Shown here in pieces: positions 1 to 6,450 of a stretch of DNA of 13,039 nt. Below the pieces are notes generated by a model. The model ran no database searches, had not been told where the DNA came from, and saw only the letters and a program-made list of their open reading frames with translations. The stretch is from Acutalibacter sp. (GTDB lineage Bacteria; Bacillota; Clostridia; Oscillospirales; Acutalibacteraceae). Made by a program: the position numbers and the translations under genes. The stretch is taken from positions 1-13,039 of the forward strand of contig JAAWSH010000018.1 of the NCBI GenBank assembly GCA_022801475.1, in the 5' to 3' direction. Within the stretch, counting starts at the first letter, position 1; the number at the start of each line of letters is the position of its first letter.

Positions 1-1151
1 GAAATGTTCAGGAAAAACTGACCCAGCTGGCCCAGGTCCTCAAAAAAGAAAATCCCGAAGCCAATGATGATCACAATCTTGCTGTAGATATGTTTCCACC
101 AAAGGGGCCATTTTTTCATGCGCTTTTTGCCCAGCTTCTGTTCGAAGAAAATAAAGAAGCCAAAATACAGGCCCCAGAGAATGTAGTTCCAGGCAGCGCC
201 GTGCCATACGCCGGTACAGAACCATACCAAAAACAGGCTGGCGTACTTGCGGTTTTGGCCAAAGATGGGCACATATAGCAGGTAGTCCCGGAAAAAGGAA
301 CCCAGGGAGATGTGCCAGCGCTGCCAGAACTCGGCAATGGTCTTACAAGCAAAGGGGTGGCGAAAGTTTTCGTCAAAGTGAAAGCCGAACATGCGCCCCA
401 GGCCAATGGCAATGTCCGAATAGCCGCTGAAGTCAAAATAGACATACAGAGAGTAGACAATTACCGTGTACCAGGTGCCCAGCACCGAAAGGCCCGTGAT
501 GTCCTTGCCGAAGAAGGTGTCCACAATGGCCCACAGGTTGTTGGCCAGAATCACCTTTTTCCCCAGGCCCACCATAACCCGCAAGGCCCCTTCGCACAGG
601 TCGGTCAAACTGGCATGGCGGTTTTCAATCTCCTCTTCCACCACGCTGTACCGCACGATGGGTCCGGCAATCAGCTGGGGGAAAAGGGAGAGGTACAGCA
701 GGAAGCGGTGGTAGCGCCGCTGAACTTTTACAGATTCCCAATAGCAATCTAAAATATAAGAAATGGCCTGAAACGTGAAAAAGCTGATGCCAATGGGCAT
801 GCGGATATGGGGCACAGGCAGCCCAAGGCCTGTTAGGCCATTGATATTTTCCACAATAAAGCCGCTGTATTTGAACACCACCAGCAGGGCAATATCTATA
901 ACAATGCCCGCCGCCACAGCGGCCTTTGCGCCCCCCGAACCCCGGGTGCGCTCAATGACCATGCCCATCCCCCAGTTTAAGAGGGAGCTGAACAGGAGCA
1001 GAAGAATCCATAAGGGTTCGCCCCAGGCGTAGAAGATCAGAGAAAAGACAATCAGCACGGCGTTTTTGGCCGGGATGCTCCTGGCCAGCAGATAGCAGAT
1101 TAGGACCAGGGGCAGAAAACAGTATATAAAAAATAGATCGGCAAAAACCAT
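1..1151 (-). CDS. MBOAT-family membrane O-acyltransferase (AlgI/DltB-like), C-terminus outside window
   Basis: This is a polytopic membrane protein of the MBOAT family, which transfers acyl (often acetyl) groups to extracellular polymers such as alginate, teichoic acid or other cell-wall glycans. It is open from an ATG at 1151 to the window edge, giving 383 complete codons, and AlgI-type proteins are usually about 450-500 residues, so the C-terminus is missing. The N-terminus (MVFADLFFIYCFLPLVL) has the usual AlgI look. Family hallmarks are the YFDFSGYSDIAIGLG stretch, FWQRWHISLGSFFRDYL with His280, and VWHGAAWNY with His317, the conserved MBOAT histidine. The start is supported by TGAGGAAG nine bases upstream. 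It lies 65 bases after the TPM-domain gene on the same strand, with no terminator between, so the two are probably co-transcribed. AlgI-like genes are commonly followed by an AlgJ/DHHW partner, which would lie beyond the edge. The acceptor substrate is unknown. The family call is firm. Confidence 0.93.
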   Translation of the reverse strand, partial: MVFADLFFIYCFLPLVLICYLLARSIPAKNAVLIVFSLIFYAWGEPLWILLLLFSSLLNWGMGMVIERTRGSGGAKAAVAAGIVIDIALLVVFKYSGFIVENINGLTGLGLPVPHIRMPIGISFFTFQAISYILDCYWESVKVQRRYHRFLLYLSLFPQLIAGPIVRYSVVEEEIENRHASLTDLCEGALRVMVGLGKKVILANNLWAIVDTFFGKDITGLSVLGTWYTVIVYSLYVYFDFSGYSDIAIGLGRMFGFHFDENFRHPFACKTIAEFWQRWHISLGSFFRDYLLYVPIFGQNRKYASLFLVWFCTGVWHGAAWNYILWGLYFGFFIFFEQKLGKKRMKKWPLWWKHIYSKIVIIIGFGIFFFEDLGQLGQFFLNI

Positions 1152-1216
1152 GACAGGCACTTCCTCATTTTTAACGATTCTCTAAAACAGGGGTTCGCAG
1201 GCCTTTTTGCGGCTCC

Positions 1217-2116
1217 CTACTGCCGGCGGTCGTTACGGCTGGTACGGCTCGGCTTTTGGTTGCGGTACACGCCCGTGGACTGGCGGTAGGACTTAATTTG
1301 CACCATGGGGCGGGTCTCGTGGCGCAGTACATTGGTGCGGGCGGGGGTGATCAGCGGCCGGTGCCTGTGCACAGCCCGGCCACGCCGCCGGGAGCCGCTG
1401 TGCCCGCTGAAAATGAACACGGCAATACTGACCACCGCCACCACCCCGGCGGCTATGCCCACCCATAGCAGTACCGGGCTGCCAGAGCTCTTCTTTGGGG
1501 AGGCCGGGCGCTGGACCTGGGAGGAGGGGCTTTGCTGGGCAAAAAGCTCTGGGTGGGCGGTGCAGTATGACTCCGCCTGGGCCGCGGCCGCGTTAAAAAA
1601 CTTCAGCACACCGGCGTCATAGGCTTGGGTGCTGAAATCCGCCTCTAAATGATTTTGCAAAAGCCCCTTTAAGGTCTCGGTGGTAAACAGGGCCTTCAGC
1701 CCATCCCCGGCCACGGCCAGGTAGTCGCCGTCTGAGACGGACAGGGCCACCAGCAGCCCCCGGCCCTGGGAGCCGCCCACCTGCCAGGCGCTTATTAACG
1801 AACGCAAATATTCCACCCGGCCAGCAAAGTCCGAGCCTGGCAGCGTTTGGACCGTATAGACCACCAGCTGCACCCCATAGCTCTGGTTTAAGGAAGCGTT
1901 TTTATTTAAAATTTCGGTCTTGGTGGCCTCGGTGAGCAGAGAGGCCTGGTCGTTTACATAAAATTCCTCACTGGGATAGGGCAGCGCGTCCTTGGCGGAG
2001 GCGCCGCCCTGGTTTGCCAGCGCCAGGGGCGTAGCCCCTAATATCAAGAATACCCAAAGGGTAAATAAGGACGCGAATAGGCTGGCGAATATTCTGTTTT
2101 TATGTAAGCCGGTCAA
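1217..2116 (-). CDS. TPM-domain (YgcG-type) membrane protein
   Basis: This 299-residue exported protein has a signal peptide or N-terminal anchor (about residues 8-35, ending near ALANQ) and a TPM domain (about 50-190). Typical TPM segments are the FYVNDQASLLT start, a conserved VQLVVYTVQTLPG strand, and the GLLVALSVSDGDYLAVAGDGLK core. A second membrane segment follows at about 215-237, with a very basic Arg/His-rich tail (about 241-299). TPM (PF04536) proteins are membrane-linked, and a phosphatase activity is reported for a plant member, but the bacterial role is unclear. The start is a TTG whose TG overlaps the TGA of a three-codon mini-ORF (ATG CAG TTT TGA), with GGGAGAGG upstream. A consensus promoter lies at 2160-2188. 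It is paralogous in architecture to the TPM protein at 8545-9525 but lacks that protein's Gly-rich tail. Its MBOAT neighbour hints at an envelope role. Confidence 0.9.
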   Translation of the reverse strand: MTGLHKNRIFASLFASLFTLWVFLILGATPLALANQGGASAKDALPYPSEEFYVNDQASLLTEATKTEILNKNASLNQSYGVQLVVYTVQTLPGSDFAGRVEYLRSLISAWQVGGSQGRGLLVALSVSDGDYLAVAGDGLKALFTTETLKGLLQNHLEADFSTQAYDAGVLKFFNAAAAQAESYCTAHPELFAQQSPSSQVQRPASPKKSSGSPVLLWVGIAAGVVAVVSIAVFIFSGHSGSRRRGRAVHRHRPLITPARTNVLRHETRPMVQIKSYRQSTGVYRNQKPSRTSRNDRRQ

Positions 2117-2159
2117 AACTGCATCTACCTCTCCCTGGGCTGCCCCACGATATTACTCT

Positions 2160-2188
2160 ATTCTAACGTTTACTTCAGATTATGTCAA
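2160..2188 (-). promoter_or_regulatory. Sigma-A promoter for the TPM-MBOAT unit
   Basis: Read on the minus strand, the sequence shows TTGACA (2188-2183), a 17-base spacer and TAGAAT (2165-2160). Transcription should begin near 2153, leaving a leader of about 37 bases before the TTG start at 2116. The match to consensus is 11 of 12. Confidence 0.8.
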
Positions 2189-2231
2189 GGGCAACGTGCA
2201 AGAGGAGCGTGATTCCGCCCATACGGGGCGG

Positions 2232-2260
2232 TTGCAAAAAGTTTCTCAAAATGATAGAAT
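2232..2260 (+). promoter_or_regulatory. Sigma-A promoter for the PfkB-family kinase
   Basis: TTGCAA (2232-2237), a 17-base spacer and TAGAAT (2255-2260) lie 35 bases before the chosen ATG at 2296. The promoter is back to back with the divergent one at 2160-2188, so the intergenic region drives both sides. Placing the start of transcription near 2267 rules out translation starts upstream of that point. Confidence 0.65.
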
Positions 2261-2295
2261 ACTTTAAGAAACTTGTAAGGGCGGGTCGTTATAAT

Positions 2296-3225
2296 ATGGT
2301 ATATACAGTCACATTAAATCCAGCGCTGGATCTGTTCCTCTCGCCCCAAAGCTTTGCCCCTGGCAGGGACCAGCGTTATCAAGAGGGGGTCTTTCTGCCT
2401 GGCGGCAAGGGAATTAATGTTTCGCTGCTGCTGGGCTCTTTGGGGGTGGAGACCACCGCCCTGGGGCTGGCGGCAGGGTTCACAGGCCGGGCGCTGGCAG
2501 ATATGCTGGAGCAGCGCCGGTGCCGGACGGACTTTTGCTTTTTGTCCCAGGGGCTTACCCGGGTGAACGTGAAAATTACGCCCCCGGACCAGAAAGAGAC
2601 TGCCCTGAACGGCGGCGGGCCCCCTGTTGCCAAGGAGGACCTGGAACGCCTGGGGGAAAGGCTTTCCCTTTTAAAAGCGGGAGATTTTCTGGTGCTGGCA
2701 GGCAGCGTGCCGCAGTCTGTGCCCAGCGGCGTGTACGCCTGGCTGATGGAGCGTACCACGGCGGGGGTGCGGGTGGTGGTGGACACCACCGGCCCTGCCC
2801 TGCGGGCCGCCCTGAAGGCGAAGCCCTTCTTGGTTAAACCCAATCTGGAGGAGCTGGCAGAGATTTTTGGTGTGGAGCGGGTGGCCGAGGACCAGGCCCC
2901 TGGATATGCCAAAAAGCTGCAAAACATGGGTGCTGCCAACGTACTGGTGTCCATGGGGGGCCGGGGGGCCCTGCTGCTGACAGAGGATGGCGCCCTGCTG
3001 CGCCGCCCAGCTCTGCCGGGCCGGGAGGCCTCTGCCGTGGGGGCTGGAGACAGCATGGTGGCTGGGTTCCTGTACGGGCTTTTGCGGCAAGAGGGGGCCG
3101 CCGGGGCCCTGGCCTGGGGCATGGCGGCAGGCGCGGCCACGGCCTTCCGCCAGGGGATTGCCACAGGGGAAGAGGTGCGGGCGCTGATGGAAGAGGCCCC
3201 AGGCCCCTTTCTGGATAAAATGTAA
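2296..3225 (+). CDS. fruK: 1-phosphofructokinase / PfkB-family hexose-phosphate kinase
   Basis: This is a cytoplasmic ribokinase-fold kinase of 309 residues, the normal length for FruK. FruK phosphorylates fructose 1-phosphate to fructose 1,6-bisphosphate with ATP. Visible motifs are the N-terminal MVYTVTLNPALD, the first PfkB signature PGGKGINVS (35-43), a VKPN segment (180-183), and the second signature VGAGDSMVAGF (248-258), whose GAGD aspartate (D252) is the catalytic base. I chose the ATG at 2296, 38 codons inside the open frame, because the family always begins with this motif and the promoter lies between the two candidates. The ribosome binding site is weak (AAGGG, 14 bases away). No fruR or fruA lies beside it, so a tagatose-6-phosphate kinase (LacC) or broader 1-PFK-family role cannot be excluded. 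The gene symbol is therefore tentative. Confidence 0.85.
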   Translation: MVYTVTLNPALDLFLSPQSFAPGRDQRYQEGVFLPGGKGINVSLLLGSLGVETTALGLAAGFTGRALADMLEQRRCRTDFCFLSQGLTRVNVKITPPDQKETALNGGGPPVAKEDLERLGERLSLLKAGDFLVLAGSVPQSVPSGVYAWLMERTTAGVRVVVDTTGPALRAALKAKPFLVKPNLEELAEIFGVERVAEDQAPGYAKKLQNMGAANVLVSMGGRGALLLTEDGALLRRPALPGREASAVGAGDSMVAGFLYGLLRQEGAAGALAWGMAAGAATAFRQGIATGEEVRALMEEAPGPFLDKM

Positions 3226-3252
3226 AGCTTTTGCAAACAGCTGAAATTCCAG

Positions 3253-3281
3253 TTGACATAGGATTGAATAAAACGTAAAAT
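3253..3281 (+). promoter_or_regulatory. Consensus sigma-A promoter for the xpaC-telA-lemA-TPM operon
   Basis: TTGACA (3253-3258), exactly 17 bases, then TAAAAT (3276-3281). Transcription would start near 3288, about 64 bases before the xpaC ATG at 3352. No clear terminator separates the kinase gene from this point, so some read-through is possible. Confidence 0.8.
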
Positions 3282-3351
3282 AATAATGGAATAACATCCG
3301 AAATTTTGAAACGTTCTGTACAAAGAATTTCCTCTGGAAGGAATCATCGCC

Positions 3352-4536
3352 ATGAATCACAACGGCAATAAACCGATAGAACAGGAATATCGGACCTCGC
3401 AAGTGTATAAAACCCTAACAGGCACTGGAAACCCCACGGCGGAAAAGATTGCCCAGGGGCTGGGCAGAGCCGCAGCCGGCATTGACGCGGCCATCCAGGC
3501 CGCCGCCCAGGGCTATGAGGCGGCTAAAAGCGCCTCCCAGGGCCAGCCGCCGCCCCAAAGGCCGGTGGGAGGGCCTGGGCCGTATAACGGGGGAAGGGGC
3601 CCTGCTCCGGCAGGGGGCACCTACCGCTATCGCCCGGGCCAGCCCACTGTACAGCCGCCCCCGGTGCGTCCCACGGGCCAAACTGTGCAGCCGCCTCCTC
3701 AAAGGGTACAGCCGCCCCAGCCTGGCCGCCCGGGCGGACCGGGCCCTGTGGCGCCGCAGTATACAGCCCACCGCCCCACGGTCCAGACCCGCCCGCCAGA
3801 AGGGGTCACCCCAGCGCCCCCGCCCCAGATGCCGCCCATGAAGGTGGTGCGCAGGGGCAGCCCGGCCAAGTACTATATTACCGGGGTGGCGGCGCTGATT
3901 TACGCCATGAACATTCAGATGATGAGCATTCCCCAGTGGGCCACCTTTGGGGTGGTCATGTTACTGATCTTCCTGCTTTCCAGCGCCATATTCCGGGGGA
4001 AAAAGGAGCTGGTGCCCGTCTCCCCCCAAAAACCGGAGCCAAAGGCCCAGCCGGAGGAGAAAAAGGAACCGGAGCCAGAGAAGAAGTCCGCCACCGGCAA
4101 CCCGGAGGTGGACAAGATTATTGACGAGGGCCACCAGTATCTGCGGCAGCTGCGGGCAGCCAACGACGCCATACCGGACGAGGCCCTTTCCGCAGACATT
4201 GACCGAATGGAGCGGGCCTCGGCGGACATCTTCAATTATATTGCCAGTCATCCAGAAAAGGCCCAGCAGATTCGTAAATTCATGAACTATTATCTGCCCA
4301 CCACCCTGAAACTGCTGAATAGCTATGAGAGGCTGTCAAAGCAGTCGGTAAGGGGAGAGAACATCACTTCCACAATGTTCAATATCGCGGGGATGATGCA
4401 CACTGTGGCAGACGCCTTTGAAAAGCAGCTGGACTCCCTGTTTACAGACGAAGCCATGGATATTTCCGCAGACATCACGGTGTTCGAGACCATGCTGAAG
4501 CAAGAGGGCTTTGTGGAGGAGAAGAAGGGGCTATAA
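3352..4536 (+). CDS. xpaC: XpaC-family membrane protein with long Pro-rich N-terminal region
   Basis: This 394-residue protein has three parts: an Ala/Gly-rich N-terminal stretch followed by a long Pro/Gln/Gly-rich linker (about 65-165), two closely spaced membrane segments (about 174-190 and 196-214), and a soluble C-terminal helical domain (about 245-394) starting GNPEVDKIIDEGHQYL and carrying RKFMNYYLPTTLKLL. That domain matches the XpaC family, historically named for 5-bromo-4-chloroindolyl phosphate hydrolysis, although a direct enzymatic role is doubtful. In Bacillus subtilis xpaC sits immediately before the TelA-family gene yaaN, and here a telA-like gene follows in the same operon after three inserted genes. 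The start is set by GGAAGGA nine bases upstream. The Pro-rich half is much longer than in the short B. subtilis homologue and is probably cytoplasmic and disordered. Its function is unproven, with an envelope stress or toxic-anion role inferred from neighbours. Confidence 0.85.
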   Translation: MNHNGNKPIEQEYRTSQVYKTLTGTGNPTAEKIAQGLGRAAAGIDAAIQAAAQGYEAAKSASQGQPPPQRPVGGPGPYNGGRGPAPAGGTYRYRPGQPTVQPPPVRPTGQTVQPPPQRVQPPQPGRPGGPGPVAPQYTAHRPTVQTRPPEGVTPAPPPQMPPMKVVRRGSPAKYYITGVAALIYAMNIQMMSIPQWATFGVVMLLIFLLSSAIFRGKKELVPVSPQKPEPKAQPEEKKEPEPEKKSATGNPEVDKIIDEGHQYLRQLRAANDAIPDEALSADIDRMERASADIFNYIASHPEKAQQIRKFMNYYLPTTLKLLNSYERLSKQSVRGENITSTMFNIAGMMHTVADAFEKQLDSLFTDEAMDISADITVFETMLKQEGFVEEKKGL

Positions 4537-4600
4537 GGCTCGGTAAGTGAAAAAGGGGAATTCCAATTACGGAAACACAATCTCAAAGAAGGTGTTTAGA

Positions 4601-5227
4601 ATGACACCAATAAATATTATAGCAGTAATTTTTGTGCTTAGTATTCTGCTATATTTAGTTGGATATGTTGTTCACTTTATTTACGGTATTATCAAAGAAG
4701 AAATAATCGATAAAATAGGGGTGTCCTCTGACTCTTTTGACACGCTGGGAAAAGTAGCGGTTACAGAGAGCGGAAACGACGAGGCAAACGTTCTCAATGA
4801 TTTAAATTTTCAGCGTCAGTTGAACTACTTGAGACCTTATTGGAGGGTTATGACACTTGCAGGTGGGACCGACCCGTGGCTTTTTCCTCAAATTCGTTTT
4901 GAAAACGACAGATTAATTACTCTGACAAAAAAGGGTTATGATCTCTGGCCATGTAATTTAATAAAATATTACGGAGCAAGCGGCCAAGAGGAACGTGAAA
5001 CCGCTTTGCACCGATTTGCCACTGACTTATTCGGAGAGTATGCAGAAGAAGTAAAAAGGGTTGTCTCAATAGAAAATATAGCGGATTATATGATTGAGCT
5101 GAAAGAAAAGTCTCCCTATTCTGCTGATTTCACTCTGGTTTACACCGATACTGTGGATTCAGATCTAGAGAAAGAACAAAATTTGCTTGTTCGGGAACTT
5201 CAGAACACAAAAATTTTCATTGAATAA
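4601..5227 (+). CDS. Hypothetical single-anchor membrane protein, AT-rich
   Basis: I do not recognise this 208-residue protein. It starts with a hydrophobic membrane anchor (about residues 3-28, including IAVIFVLSILLYLVGYVV) followed by a soluble region of about 180 residues with a mixed alpha/beta look, rich in charged residues, and no catalytic motif I can name. I chose ATG 4601 because AAAGAAGG sits about nine bases upstream and the anchor then begins at once. A GTG at 4547 would add 18 residues but has no good binding site. Base composition drops sharply from the xpaC gene just before it, and codons such as ATA, TTA and AGA become common. It follows xpaC by 64 bases on the same strand with no terminator, so it is probably co-transcribed. 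It may belong with the next two genes as a cassette. Confidence 0.75.
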   Translation: MTPINIIAVIFVLSILLYLVGYVVHFIYGIIKEEIIDKIGVSSDSFDTLGKVAVTESGNDEANVLNDLNFQRQLNYLRPYWRVMTLAGGTDPWLFPQIRFENDRLITLTKKGYDLWPCNLIKYYGASGQEERETALHRFATDLFGEYAEEVKRVVSIENIADYMIELKEKSPYSADFTLVYTDTVDSDLEKEQNLLVRELQNTKIFIE

Positions 5228-5298
5228 TCGTAGCGCAAAAATCCCGAAAAAACTTCGTAAAATAGCTGTGGAAAAATTAAAAGAAAGGATAACTTACA

Positions 5299-5583
5299 AT
5301 GCGAATTCGAGAAGGAAGCAGTTCTTGGGGTACAGTTGCCTTTACAGTGGATGGAGACAAAATACGGCAAGGAGATTCCTCGTGGGGCACGGTTGTTTAC
5401 AACATTGATGGCAACCGAATTCGTGAAGGAGATCGCAGTTATGGAACAGTTGCCTTTACTATAGATGGAAATAAAATTAGGCAGGGAGACTCTTCGTGGG
5501 GAACCGTAGTCTATACCATCGATGGAAACAAAATTCGTGAGGGTGACCGCAGTTACGGCGATATCGTTTACACCATTGATTAG
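5299..5583 (+). CDS. Small protein of five 19-residue repeats (five-fold beta-flower type)
   Basis: This 94-residue protein is almost entirely repeat: Met-Arg, then four 19-residue units and a final 16-residue unit. Unit 1 is IREGSSSWGTVAFTVDGDK and unit 2 is IRQGDSSWGTVVYNIDGNR. The consensus is I-R-x-G-D-x-S-W/Y-G-T-V-x-F/Y-x-I-D-G-N-K. Each unit reads as two short strands joined by turns at GD and DGN. Five such units recall the small bacterial proteins annotated as five-fold beta-flower, though I make that link from memory and pattern only. There is no signal peptide or membrane segment, so it is probably cytoplasmic unless held by a partner. AAAGGA lies nine bases before the ATG. It sits between two single-anchor membrane proteins in an AT-rich block, so it may act as a binding or scaffold partner for them. 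Function is unknown. Confidence 0.85.
   Translation: MRIREGSSSWGTVAFTVDGDKIRQGDSSWGTVVYNIDGNRIREGDRSYGTVAFTIDGNKIRQGDSSWGTVVYTIDGNKIREGDRSYGDIVYTID
5305..5580 (+). repeat. Five in-frame 57-bp tandem repeats
   Basis: The units are 5305-5361, 5362-5418, 5419-5475, 5476-5532 and a shortened 5533-5580. At the protein level units 2 and 4 resemble each other (RQGDSSWGTVVY) and units 3 and 5 resemble each other (REGDRSYG), pointing to an underlying 114-bp two-unit duplication. Third codon positions differ widely between units, so the repeats are old and kept by protein-level selection. Confidence 0.9.
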
Positions 5584-5691
5584 GATAAACGGTAGAGCGG
5601 AAGTCAAAGAATATAGAAAATAACTTCTCCCAGCTGTTTTGCAGAGCTTTTCTATAATAATTGCACGTGGGAAATTTTGGGAAGTGACCTT

Positions 5692-6351
5692 ATGGGCTAT
5701 GTCTGGTTCGTTGTCATATTGTGGGCAATTGCATTGATAATAGAGTCGCCTTGGATTTTGGTTGTAATTGTAGTTGTGATTGGCGTGATTTTTTTCTACA
5801 ACGCAGTGTTGAAGGATCTAGGTGACTCGGACGATGAAGATTCGGATTCAAAAATAGATACGAACTGTGTTCATGAGGCGGTTCAATTTCTAAGCAGCTA
5901 CTTGTTGCTGTGCAAAAAACATAGCGTTATAGGTCTTTGCTACATCACAATTGGAGAGAGTGATGATGCCGGATGCAAAGTGGACGGAGACTGCATTATA
6001 TTTTCAATTGATGGTGAAAATGCCGGGGACTGCTTTTCATATGTTCTGCTAGAACGGGATCGAGCTTTATGTGAACTCAAAAAATCATATGAGGCATACC
6101 GGACGGCTACAAACCAACTTGAGAATAGGATAAAATACTATTTTGGCAGCGATGATCTCCATTACGTCTTTATTGACCCGGACGAATACCATTTCAATGG
6201 TTCGGATATAACATTTCATTACGAGGGAAAGCTATTTACCTTCTGTGGATTTCAGCGGGGCCCTACGTTGAACGCGATTGTAGCGGAGGTTTCGAACAAA
6301 TTCCCAGACGTAAAGATAGAGAGGGGGAAGTATGGCGTTAGTGTTAAGTAA
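5692..6351 (+). CDS. Hypothetical single-anchor membrane protein, AT-rich, Cys-containing
   Basis: I do not recognise this 219-residue protein. It opens with one or two hydrophobic segments (about residues 2-37, including YVWFVVILWAIALIIE and WILVVIVVVIGVIFF), then an acidic Asp/Glu/Ser linker (DSDDEDSDSK), then a soluble region of about 165 residues that contains several cysteines, a probable helical stretch (ALCELKKSYEAYRTATNQLENRI) and strand-rich ends. I prefer ATG 5692 over the TTG at 5677 because GGGAAG lies seven bases before the ATG, and this also starts the anchor directly. The gene shares its AT-rich composition with the two genes before it and differs strongly from telA after it. 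It probably closes a three-gene cassette lying between xpaC and telA. I saw no clear similarity to the other anchored protein at 4601-5227 beyond the shared layout. Confidence 0.75.
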   Translation: MGYVWFVVILWAIALIIESPWILVVIVVVIGVIFFYNAVLKDLGDSDDEDSDSKIDTNCVHEAVQFLSSYLLLCKKHSVIGLCYITIGESDDAGCKVDGDCIIFSIDGENAGDCFSYVLLERDRALCELKKSYEAYRTATNQLENRIKYYFGSDDLHYVFIDPDEYHFNGSDITFHYEGKLFTFCGFQRGPTLNAIVAEVSNKFPDVKIERGKYGVSVK

Positions 6352-6450
6352 TGCCATGCTTTTACCTGGATTAAGGGAAAAAATTAAGTAACCGGATGAA
6401 AAACCGTAAAAATTTTCGGTGCAAAATAAACTATAGAAGAAGGAGTACAG

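Noticed and set aside
2182..2295. Upstream extension of the PfkB kinase frame from an ATG at 2182.
   Set aside because: The 38 extra residues precede the universal start of the family and would span the promoter at 2232-2260.
2379..3402. Long minus-strand open frames opposite the kinase gene.
   Set aside because: They are Pro/Arg/Ser/Ala-rich shadows of a high-GC gene on the other strand, with no family resemblance and no binding sites.
5187..5408. An overlapping plus-strand frame continuing past the 4601-5227 stop with a Lys-rich stretch (KIPKKLRKIAVEKLKER), which could be read as a frameshifted C-terminus.
   Set aside because: It overlaps the five-repeat gene out of frame, has no binding site of its own, and Lys-rich reading is expected in AT-rich DNA. 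A frameshift cannot be excluded without homologues.
5653..5658. TATAAT before the gene at 5692, considered as an internal promoter.
   Set aside because: No acceptable -35 sequence 16-18 bases upstream, and such a hexamer is common by chance in AT-rich DNA.
6404..6419. Near-palindrome CCGTAAAAATTTTCGG before telA with a TATAGA sequence nearby, considered as an internal promoter or operator.
   Set aside because: No -35 element at suitable spacing and mismatches in the palindrome; too weak to list as a feature.
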